A stretch of DNA of 6,372 bases from Deltaproteobacteria bacterium (GTDB lineage: Bacteria; Desulfobacterota; DSM-4660; Desulfatiglandales; Desulfatiglandaceae). The notes under the pieces were generated by a model. It was not told the DNA's origin and did not search any database. It worked only from the letters and a program-made list of their open reading frames with translations. Numbering within the stretch: position 1 is the first letter of the stretch; the number at the start of each line of letters is the position of its first letter. A program made the translations under genes and the position numbers. This document shows, piece after piece, positions 1-6,275 of the stretch. Location of the stretch: positions 1 through 6,372 of the forward strand of contig QMLZ01000173.1 of NCBI GenBank assembly GCA_003646995.1. Direction: 5' to 3'.

Positions 1-169
1 AGGCATAGATTTAGTTGTTGTTACTTATCACCTAGGAATGCGCACTCCCTCGTGGGAATTTCCACTCTGGCCTTTACAAATCGTTGTGCCAATTGGTTTT
101 CTATGTTTCCTGCTTGAGACAGTTTCGAATTTGATCGTTACAATATCGAGAACGAGAAAAGGAACTTGA
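1..169 (+). CDS. TRAP transporter small permease, DctQ family, C-terminal fragment (5' end outside window)
   Basis: An open frame enters from the left edge (first full codon at base 2) and gives 55 residues before TGA at 167-169. The fragment contains TPSWEFPLWPLQIVVPIG followed by a hydrophobic helix and a basic tail (SRTRKGT). This is the typical end of the four-helix DctQ/DctM-associated small subunit: a Trp/Pro-rich turn, then a last helix beginning with P-I-G. DctQ is an inner-membrane protein that supports the large permease DctM in sodium- or proton-coupled uptake of carboxylates delivered by a periplasmic DctP protein. The stop is 1 bp before the dctM start, so the two are translationally linked. 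The family call rests on this short tail and on the neighbour. The substrate cannot be told from it. Confidence 0.85.
   Translation, partial: GIDLVVVTYHLGMRTPSWEFPLWPLQIVVPIGFLCFLLETVSNLIVTISRTRKGT
157..163 (+). promoter_or_regulatory. Ribosome binding site of dctM
   Basis: AAAAGGA lies 7 bases before the ATG at 171, inside the last codons of the upstream dctQ. It supports the chosen dctM start and coupled translation of the two permease subunits. Confidence 0.65.
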
Positions 170-170
170 G

Positions 171-1484
171 ATGGAATTTAATAGCCTTTTGCCAGTTATA
201 GTTGTACTTTTGGGGCTCCTTTTCATGGGAGCCCCCGTGGCTGTGGCTTTGGGGGGAAGTGGACTATTGGGCTTATGGCTTCTGTTGGGAGCAAGAGGAT
301 TAGATGTTGCCGTACAGACAGCAGCAACGAGCTTAAATAGCTTCGTGCTTATTGCTGTTCCTCTATTTATCGCAATGGGTGTGTTCTTAGCCGAAGGAGG
401 AATAGGTGAGAGACTTTATAACATGTTTGACGCTATGCTTAGACATATCCCTGGTGGGGTAGGGATTGCAACTGTCCTTACTTGTGCCGTGCTGGCAGCC
501 ATGTGTGGAACAAGTGTAGCCATTGCGGGTATGGTAGGGGCTTTTGCTCTCAAAAACATGCGGCGGTTAGGATATAGTTTGCCTCTTAGCATGGGGACGG
601 TTGTTGGAGGTGGTGCTTTAGGAATGTTAATTCCACCAAGCTTACCGATGATTCTTTATGGAGCCATCGCTCAAGAGTCCGTAGGAAAGCTTTTTATATG
701 TGGTATAGGCCCAGGTATCGTGGCTGTCATCTTCTTTTGTGGCTGGGTATATGTTGCCTTCCGTAGGGAAAAAGGCGGAAAAGTAGCTCCTCCGGCGAGT
801 TGGTCCGAGAGATGGAAGGCCTTCAAAGAAGGTTTTTGGGGGTTACTCATTCCTCTACTTATCATTGTGCTGCTTTACTGGGGAGTGGCGACCCCCACCG
901 AAATAGCCGCCCTTGGATGTGTAATTTCCCTTTTTGTAACTTTAGTTATCTATCGCTCCATATCCATCAGAAACCTTATCCCAGTGTTGCGACGAGCACT
1001 TAGCTCGTCAGTGATGATACTATTTATAATTGTGGGTGCCTTGATTTTAGCCAAGTTTGTAACTCAGGCAGGAGTTGCTCGGGCAGTAGCTGACATTTTT
1101 GTTGGCCAAGGCATCCCGACATGGGGATTCCTCCTTATCACCATGGCCATCATCTTAGGCTTGGGTTGTCTCATGGAAGGCGCATCGCTCATGTTGCTTT
1201 TACTCCCTATTTTAATTACTACTGTACACGCTTACAATTACGATCCGTATGTTTACGGAGTACTTTTGGTGATAAACATAGAGTGTGCTATGTTAACTCC
1301 ACCAGTGGGCCTGAACCTTTACGCTGTAGATGGAATAGCCAAAGCGCAAGGCTTACCCAGCACTTTAGGTACCGCAGTGAGAGGGAGTTTTCCATTCTTG
1401 ATTGGCTATTTAATTGTTATGATCCTAGTTGCAGTATTTCCCGAAACAGCTCTCTGGATTCCTCATCACCTTTTCAACTTCTGA
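171..1484 (+). CDS. dctM: TRAP transporter large permease, DctM family
   Basis: This 437-residue, very hydrophobic protein is the substrate-translocating inner-membrane subunit of a tripartite ATP-independent periplasmic transporter. Its length is close to the usual 425-430. Roughly a dozen membrane segments or re-entrant hairpins are visible, approximately at 5-35, 54-74, 96-126, 138-165, 175-198, 222-262, 280-298, 318-350, 360-385 and 405-425. Family hallmarks include PLFIAMGVFLAEGGIGERL (64-82), GGALGMLIPPSLPMILYG (147-164), the LFICGIGPG stretch (174-182), and the conserved end motif LTPPVGLNLYAVDGIAK (375-391). It starts 1 bp after the dctQ stop. Family members carry C4-dicarboxylates, sialic acid, keto and hydroxy acids; the permease sequence alone does not fix the substrate. 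The convergent mutase/PrpD operon makes a dicarboxylic or hydroxydicarboxylic acid a reasonable guess. The end of the gene is 13 bp from the end of the oppositely oriented PrpD-family gene. Confidence 0.95.
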   Translation: MEFNSLLPVIVVLLGLLFMGAPVAVALGGSGLLGLWLLLGARGLDVAVQTAATSLNSFVLIAVPLFIAMGVFLAEGGIGERLYNMFDAMLRHIPGGVGIATVLTCAVLAAMCGTSVAIAGMVGAFALKNMRRLGYSLPLSMGTVVGGGALGMLIPPSLPMILYGAIAQESVGKLFICGIGPGIVAVIFFCGWVYVAFRREKGGKVAPPASWSERWKAFKEGFWGLLIPLLIIVLLYWGVATPTEIAALGCVISLFVTLVIYRSISIRNLIPVLRRALSSSVMILFIIVGALILAKFVTQAGVARAVADIFVGQGIPTWGFLLITMAIILGLGCLMEGASLMLLLLPILITTVHAYNYDPYVYGVLLVINIECAMLTPPVGLNLYAVDGIAKAQGLPSTLGTAVRGSFPFLIGYLIVMILVAVFPETALWIPHHLFNF

Positions 1485-1497
1485 GCTCAATTATTAG

Positions 1498-2958
1498 TTA
1501 AAAAGGGTTTCCAAGTAATCGAGTAAGCTGCGAAATGTTTCTCACATTTTCCAAATCTTCGACCATAGCAATTATTTCTGAGGTTTTTTCAGCTGCAACA
1601 CCGACCTCTGAGCTGCAGTCAAGAAATTTTCTTTTTATGTGCTCCATGGACAATGGCCTTTTGGCCCCTCCTTGAATGAATATTTCCTCTTCCTCAATTA
1701 CATTGCCATTCTTCAATTTTATTATCATACGTTCTGGATAAGGATATTGTTCTTCAGGATATTGGGTGGAGATCTTTTCAAGGTCGCTGTTGTGAAAAAC
1801 CTTTATCTTCTTCATCAACTGCTGCACCTCGGGTTCGTTTACGGCCTGATCAGTGAAATGGCCAAGCCTTACATTGCCGTCCAACAGGGCCCTAGCAAAA
1901 GCATACTCTTTTGAGAACTTAGCTTCTTTCCCCGTTTTAGGGATCGATGGAACAATTTGTCGGGGAGGACCTTCGTAACCCCATGATATGGGTTCCTTTG
2001 TATCAGCATAGTTTTTTGATAACATGGCAGAAAGAGTCTTCGGTTGAGAATGTATTTCTATCTCCTCAATATCTTCTACGGAGAAAGGGTATTTCTTTCT
2101 CATAAGGATTCCGTACTCTATGTTTATCGCTAAGCCATGGCAGCAAGGATAAAGTTTTGGACATAAAACACCAGGTGTTTCTAATCCAAAGGGATTACCT
2201 AACTTTTTGATAGGCTCTAAAGAAAGATTTTCTCCCCAGCCATAAGCGTAAAAAAACCCTGAGGGACCTTCAAGGGAGTTCTTAGCAGCCGAAAATCCTT
2301 GTTTTGCAAGTGTTGCAGCTTCCACACCGCCCCTTGCAGCAAGTCCAGCGTGCAGGGGCTTCGTCATCGTTCCAAAGTTCACGGCTATTCCACTTGCCAT
2401 CGAGGCGGCTATCCCCATGGCGTTTTGAACCTGTTCAGCGTTGAGCCCCAAGAGCTTGCCACATCCTACGGTTGCTCCAAAGACACCGAAAAGAGAGGTA
2501 CCATGCCAACCCTTTCGTATCCAGCCAGGTGTCATGACCTCGCCTATCCGCAGAGCAACTTCATGTCCAAGGACAAAACCCAGCAATAAATCCTTACCGG
2601 AGGCCTCCAGTTTTTCCGCAACGGCCAAAATGGCGGGTAAAATGCTGGTGCTAAGGTGGCTTCTTATAGTGGGACAGGTCTCATCATAATCAAGCAAGTG
2701 ACCGATATAACCATTCGCAAATGCTGCAAGGGAAGGAGTTGTCTTTTGGGGGCAGCCTAAAACGGTACACTGGCTGTCTTTGCCCAATTCCTGGATGAAC
2801 CCCAACATAGCTTTGACATCATGCTCCTCTTTCAATGCGGCCAAGGCGGCAGCTATCCAGTCCAGCACCCCCATTTTGGCCTGTTCTAAAGCCACTTTGG
2901 GAAGTTCCTCAAACCCTTTTTCTACGGTGAAACGTGCTACGACCTCGCTCAGCTGCAT
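1498..2958 (-). CDS. MmgE/PrpD family protein (putative dicarboxylate/tricarboxylate dehydratase or related lyase)
   Basis: This 486-residue cytoplasmic protein has the full MmgE/PrpD architecture: an N-terminal all-helical domain with the swivelling C-terminal domain (about 265-400) inserted near its end. Diagnostic stretches are LDYDET (89-94), the SHLSTSILPAILAVAEKLEASG region (100-121), WHGTSLFGVFGA (151-162) and TKPLHAGLAARG (199-210), then CPKLYPCCHG (266-275). Residues matching the active site of cis-aconitate decarboxylase (IRG1/CadA) are in place: D90, T94, H101, H152, K200, K268 and H273/H274 region. Known members are 2-methylcitrate dehydratase (PrpD), cis-aconitate decarboxylase and iminodisuccinate epimerase, all acting next to the carboxylates of branched or substituted acids. 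The start is the ATG 4 bp after the glmL stop; the N-terminus MQLSEVVARF fits the family. The Shine-Dalgarno is weak (AAAAGAG, 2969-2975), so translation is probably coupled to glmL. It is last in the mutase operon, where methylaspartate ammonia-lyase would be expected. Family is sure; reaction is unknown. Confidence 0.9.
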   Translation of the reverse strand: MQLSEVVARFTVEKGFEELPKVALEQAKMGVLDWIAAALAALKEEHDVKAMLGFIQELGKDSQCTVLGCPQKTTPSLAAFANGYIGHLLDYDETCPTIRSHLSTSILPAILAVAEKLEASGKDLLLGFVLGHEVALRIGEVMTPGWIRKGWHGTSLFGVFGATVGCGKLLGLNAEQVQNAMGIAASMASGIAVNFGTMTKPLHAGLAARGGVEAATLAKQGFSAAKNSLEGPSGFFYAYGWGENLSLEPIKKLGNPFGLETPGVLCPKLYPCCHGLAINIEYGILMRKKYPFSVEDIEEIEIHSQPKTLSAMLSKNYADTKEPISWGYEGPPRQIVPSIPKTGKEAKFSKEYAFARALLDGNVRLGHFTDQAVNEPEVQQLMKKIKVFHNSDLEKISTQYPEEQYPYPERMIIKLKNGNVIEEEEIFIQGGAKRPLSMEHIKRKFLDCSSEVGVAAEKTSEIIAMVEDLENVRNISQLTRLLGNPF

Positions 2959-2962
2959 GAGT

Positions 2963-4333
2963 TTATATCTCTTTTAGGTATTTTTTGGCTATCCGTAAGG
3001 CCTTCTTCGGCTCGAGGTTCGCCAGTATCCCAATGGCATAAAGGATGTAGTCGCCGTCCAGGTAGAGCCTAGGTGATTCAGGTTTAAGCAGATTTGGTCT
3101 CTTCCGATCAAATAGGGCCCCCTCCAAGACAGACCTTGGATCCTGGGCGAAGACGATAGGCCCCCCGGTTCCGATTAGAGAATTGATACCTCTCAGGTCT
3201 TTCCCTCTCTGGACGATCATACGTCCTGCTGGGCCGTACCAATCCTCTATTCTTCCGACATGTCTTTCAACAGCTACCTGGGTGGCGATTCGGGCAAGTT
3301 TCATATCCAAACGTCTTTCTTCGGGAGTTTTGGGCAGCTTATTTACTCTTGAGAGAGATCCAGCCACATCTAAATCATGGTCATCCAAAAAGCCTTTTTC
3401 TCTGCCAATCTTCAATAGCGTATCTATGTTGTGCCTAACCCCAAGGTCACCCTCTACGGTGCGTTTCACAAGAGGTTCGGGCAGAAGGTCGCCGTATATC
3501 GCATCCTGAGTCACTTTCCCCTCCGCTATAGAATGGACATCCGTCGTAGCTCCACCCACATCTACAACCATCAGTTCGCCGAGTCCCTCTTCCCCATTCA
3601 CCCCTTCTGACAAAAGCTTCGCAGCATTCAGCACCGCTTGTGGAGTAGGCATAAGCACTTCCTTTACCATCTCCTTGACCCTTTCTATCCCCTTAGCCCT
3701 CACGATGTTCTTGACAAACACATCCCTTATCGCCTCTCTACAAGAAGAGACCTCTATTTTGCCTATCTCTGGCATGACGTTTTTTGCTAGCTTTACCTTT
3801 TTCCCACCATTTTCTAGTATGGATCTCACTCTATCCTGTGCCCCTTTGTTACAGGCGACAACTATCACCGCGTTTATTTTAGAGGAAGCCAGCATCTTGG
3901 CGTTGTGAAGCACTACGCTCTCATTTCCCCCATCGGTGCCCCCTGCCAGTAGGATAACTTCAGGGGATATAGCCTCTATTTCGGCCATTTCATCTTTTGT
4001 TAGCTCATATGAATAACTTCCTACAAGTTTGGCTCCAGCACCAAGGGCCGCTTCTGTGCCTGCCTTCAGGCTGAGATCAGGGACAAGGCCGATGCAGACC
4101 ATCCGCAAACCACCCGCTGCGCTGCTGGAAGCCAGTACATCTTCTCTATCGATGGAAGTTATCCCCGCTTCGCTTTTTGCCTTTTGGATCGCCTCTCGAA
4201 GTCCTATCATCACATCTATATCCACAGTGGAAGGACCTTGCACCCGACAAATAACTTCCTCGGACGCAAGGTCCACCACTACCACCTTAGTAAAGGTGCT
4301 ACCCAAGTCGACAAGAAACTTCACTTCTTTCAC
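2963..4333 (-). CDS. glmL: Glutamate mutase reactivase / MutL-GlmL family ASKHA ATPase
   Basis: This 456-residue cytoplasmic protein belongs to the MutL/GlmL family (about 460 residues), encoded with AdoCbl-dependent glutamate mutase and thought to reactivate the enzyme by exchanging damaged cobalamin at the cost of ATP. The actin-like ATPase motifs are clear: phosphate-1 DLGSTFTKVVVVD (9-21), phosphate-2 VVDVGGATTDVHS (256-268) and the adenosine motif GTGGPIVFA (388-396). Family-specific stretches SSSAAGGLRM (69-78) and LLAGGTDGGN (128-137) are also present. It is unrelated to the mismatch-repair protein also called MutL. The start codon is GTG (4331-4333), overlapping the glmS stop by 4 bp as GTGA, with AAAAAAGG about 6-7 bases upstream. 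Its presence supports the view that the two adjoining mutase subunits form a working B12 enzyme prone to inactivation. Confidence 0.93.
   Translation of the reverse strand: MKEVKFLVDLGSTFTKVVVVDLASEEVICRVQGPSTVDIDVMIGLREAIQKAKSEAGITSIDREDVLASSSAAGGLRMVCIGLVPDLSLKAGTEAALGAGAKLVGSYSYELTKDEMAEIEAISPEVILLAGGTDGGNESVVLHNAKMLASSKINAVIVVACNKGAQDRVRSILENGGKKVKLAKNVMPEIGKIEVSSCREAIRDVFVKNIVRAKGIERVKEMVKEVLMPTPQAVLNAAKLLSEGVNGEEGLGELMVVDVGGATTDVHSIAEGKVTQDAIYGDLLPEPLVKRTVEGDLGVRHNIDTLLKIGREKGFLDDHDLDVAGSLSRVNKLPKTPEERRLDMKLARIATQVAVERHVGRIEDWYGPAGRMIVQRGKDLRGINSLIGTGGPIVFAQDPRSVLEGALFDRKRPNLLKPESPRLYLDGDYILYAIGILANLEPKKALRIAKKYLKEI
4330..4333 (-). other. glmS/glmL stop-start overlap (GTGA)
   Basis: On the minus strand the glmL GTG start and the glmS TGA stop share the four bases GTGA. 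This indicates translational coupling of the B12-binding subunit and its reactivase, and it fixes the glmL start at an alternative start codon. Confidence 0.8.
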
Positions 4334-4758
4334 AGCTTGCCTTTTTTCTTCAAGTCTTCCTTCAAATCCTCCAAAACTTGATCCAACTCTACTTCAGGGG
4401 GGTATACCCGATCGAAACCCAATCTCTTAAAACGCTCCTCGTCCCCTTTCCCGTCATGCCTTCCTACTTTTAAATATCCTCCCACGTAGAGCAATACATC
4501 CTTCAATCCAGCCTCTATACACTTGTCCTTAAAGCCTGCTAAGTCCATTTCCCCCATTCCGTAAAGGGAGCTCACCAATATGGCCACGGCGTCTGTTTCC
4601 TTGGCAGCTTTGATGAAATCTTCAGGGGGAGTGAGACCTTTCAGCTCGACCACGTTGAATCCGTTCTCTCTAAGAAAACGGGATAAAAGGCTTACACCTA
4701 TGGTATGTGAATCCTGTCCCACGGTACCTGTAATTATGGTTAATTTTTTCTCTCCCAT
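4330..4758 (-). CDS. glmS: Glutamate-mutase-type small subunit, cobalamin-binding (GlmS/MutS/MamA family)
   Basis: This 142-residue protein is a stand-alone B12-binding domain, the sigma subunit that carries adenosylcobalamin for the radical mutase large subunit. The base-off/His-on signature DxHxxG is present as DSHTIG (16-21), with H18 as lower cobalt ligand paired with D16. It is followed by the nucleotide-tail contacts SSLYGMGEMD (63-72) and the GG motif YVGGYLKVG (91-99). The segment RFKRLGFDRVYPPE (109-122) is also nearly as in Clostridium cochlearium GlmS, which has about 137 residues. The C-terminus is slightly longer and lysine-rich. It is the second mutase gene, 18 bp after glmE and overlapping glmL. 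The B12-binding role is secure. Whether the substrate is glutamate depends on the large subunit and is doubtful here. Confidence 0.93.
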   Translation of the reverse strand: MGEKKLTIITGTVGQDSHTIGVSLLSRFLRENGFNVVELKGLTPPEDFIKAAKETDAVAILVSSLYGMGEMDLAGFKDKCIEAGLKDVLLYVGGYLKVGRHDGKGDEERFKRLGFDRVYPPEVELDQVLEDLKEDLKKKGKL

Positions 4759-4763
4759 CTTGG

Positions 4764-4770
4764 CCTCCTT
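4764..4770 (-). promoter_or_regulatory. Ribosome binding site of glmS
   Basis: On the minus strand AAGGAGG lies 5 bases before the glmS ATG (4756-4758), within the 18-bp gap after the glmE stop (TAA at 4777-4779). The strong site suggests the small subunit is made efficiently in its own right. Confidence 0.75.
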
Positions 4771-4776
4771 TAAGCG

Positions 4777-6258
4777 TTAATTCGTCCGTTTAGGTGGAAT
4801 CCACTTTCCGCCCCTCAACCTCCCCTTACTAAAAGCCCAAAAATCCTCTATGACCACTCTTAGATCCATCTTCCTGCCCTCTGCCAATTCCCTTTCCCTT
4901 ATCTTTTCTCTGTGAAACTCTTTAACCTCTTCTGGTAAAGGCAGATTGCCAAAGTCGAGATAACGGCAGGCACCTCTGAGGTCCCTGATCCCCAGTACTT
5001 GGCTACGGACATTTATATTTCCACACAGGGGTAAATCATAAACACCAGTCTGAACTGCCCGTTCGAAACCAACTGCTACATCTCCGTCGCCAAACTCCAG
5101 TATCTTATCCATGATCGACCTCACTTCGAGCTCCATGATCCTCTCTTCTGTCCGCATCTCCTCGTTGTCAATCTTGAGCCCCTGTTCCCTTACGACGTCA
5201 AATATCCATTTTGCAGCCCGATAGCTCACAGCATGAGCTTCCTTACTGGGGATACCCGCTGCTTCGTCTATGCTTCTAAGATAAACTGCCTCTCCATCAC
5301 ATAAAGCAGCCACCATTGCGGAGTAACAAAGAAAGCCAAAGGCCCATCCCATGTCCTGAGGATAGGGGAAAAGGGGAATCTGGGAAGGGAAGACCCCTGG
5401 AACCTTTACATCCGTATACCCAAACTTCTGGAGGTATTCTTTCACGAGCCTTTCCATCAATCTGACTCCTGCTATGTCCTGTGCAATGTTTCCGTAAATG
5501 TAGGCCCAGGGTATGATTGCCTTAACCCCCTGCTCCGCTGCAAGGAGGGCGCAGACGATGTTGCTGACTATGCTGGGAGTAAGTGGAAATTGGAGATTTG
5601 TCCCGATGCCATCAAGGTCCACTGAAATTATCACTCCTTCCTCTGCATACTTGCCAATTAATCTATAGATATATTGATACTCTTCAATACATTGGGCCGC
5701 GGTTGCCTTTTTTTCATACCATCCAAAAGTTATAAGTGGGTCGACCAATGCCCCTGTCATCCCGGCGGCAAAGGCGATCTCCGCCATAAGTCTCACCCCA
5801 CCCACATTGGTAAGCCTCTGGTCAAGGGCAGCATCGGTGGCCTCAACTACCCTTCGAGTGTTCTTTACGCCGTGAATCACCGTTGGGAACCCATTCAGTT
5901 TGGGTTCCCCCGTCTTCACAGACTCCTCTAAGCCCCTCTGTGCCTTCTCGTAGCGGCCCAGCCTGCAGAAACTATCCGGGGTAACAGGGACGATCGGTAG
6001 CCCCGCTTCAACCAAAGTTTTGTTGAGTTCAATTTCCTGTTCGAGGATCGGCGTTCCCGCCCTCGGGAAAACCACTATCCTGCCCTCCTTACGCAGATTC
6101 TCCACCACGCGGTAGCATATCTTATGCTCTGGCAAAGACTTGTGAAACTCAACAGCCTCCTCAAAATCGACCTCCTTTCCTGTAGGCCACATAGCCAAGA
6201 CTTTTTCCCTTTCCTTGAGGAAAAAATCCTCCGTCCATTTCTTGTTCCGAATCTCCAT
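4777..6258 (-). CDS. glmE: Glutamate-mutase-like large (epsilon) subunit, AdoCbl-dependent carbon-skeleton mutase with altered active site
   Basis: This 493-residue protein (C. cochlearium GlmE has 483) is the TIM-barrel catalytic subunit that pairs with the B12-binding GlmS. Landmarks shared with GlmE are the N-terminus with KKWTE and WPTGKEVD (24-31), PRAG (65-68), LNGFP (121-125), RLMAE (156-160), LLAAEQGVK (238-246), GNIAQDIAGVR (256-266), EAAGIPSKEA (332-341), RYLDFGN (432-438) and KGRL (478-481). From a remembered alignment, the arginine claw binding both substrate carboxylates is kept (R66, R99, R148), as are Tyr181 and the adenosine contact Glu330 (E332 here); Lys326 is R328. However, Glu171 and Tyr177, which contact the substrate amino group, are L171 and T177, and the surrounding stretch LVDPLITFGW (171-180) does not resemble NEGGGISYNVP. 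The C-terminus is about 10 residues longer. A mutase of a dicarboxylate is well supported; glutamate specificity is not. The symbol denotes the family only. Confidence 0.88.
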   Translation of the reverse strand: MEIRNKKWTEDFFLKEREKVLAMWPTGKEVDFEEAVEFHKSLPEHKICYRVVENLRKEGRIVVFPRAGTPILEQEIELNKTLVEAGLPIVPVTPDSFCRLGRYEKAQRGLEESVKTGEPKLNGFPTVIHGVKNTRRVVEATDAALDQRLTNVGGVRLMAEIAFAAGMTGALVDPLITFGWYEKKATAAQCIEEYQYIYRLIGKYAEEGVIISVDLDGIGTNLQFPLTPSIVSNIVCALLAAEQGVKAIIPWAYIYGNIAQDIAGVRLMERLVKEYLQKFGYTDVKVPGVFPSQIPLFPYPQDMGWAFGFLCYSAMVAALCDGEAVYLRSIDEAAGIPSKEAHAVSYRAAKWIFDVVREQGLKIDNEEMRTEERIMELEVRSIMDKILEFGDGDVAVGFERAVQTGVYDLPLCGNINVRSQVLGIRDLRGACRYLDFGNLPLPEEVKEFHREKIRERELAEGRKMDLRVVIEDFWAFSKGRLRGGKWIPPKRTN

Positions 6259-6263
6259 GTTTC

Positions 6264-6270
6264 CCTCCTT
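6264..6270 (-). promoter_or_regulatory. Ribosome binding site of glmE
   Basis: On the minus strand a perfect AAGGAGG lies 5 bases before the glmE ATG (6256-6258), confirming the start. It sits just after a TAA at 6276-6278 that probably ends an upstream gene. No promoter is needed or seen in the 17-bp gap. Confidence 0.8.
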
Positions 6271-6275
6271 AAGGC

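Noticed and set aside
800..1003. Open frames of 60-130 codons in other frames or on the opposite strand of the main genes (for example 800-1003, 1121-1501 and 4029-4430 on +)
   Set aside because: They lie wholly or almost wholly over well-supported genes, show no recognisable domains, and have compositions expected of shadow frames.
1533..1549. Inverted repeat AAATGT / ACATTT near the end of the PrpD-family gene, possible dctM terminator
   Set aside because: Only 6 AT-rich base pairs, inside coding sequence, with no following T-run; too weak to call a terminator.
1498..2958. Naming this gene prpD (2-methylcitrate dehydratase)
   Set aside because: No methylcitrate-cycle neighbours are present, and the family covers several reactions; only the family call is supported.
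2963..4333. Reading the MutL-like protein as DNA mismatch-repair MutL
   Set aside because: It has ASKHA phosphate and adenosine motifs rather than GHKL ATPase motifs, and it lies between mutase genes.
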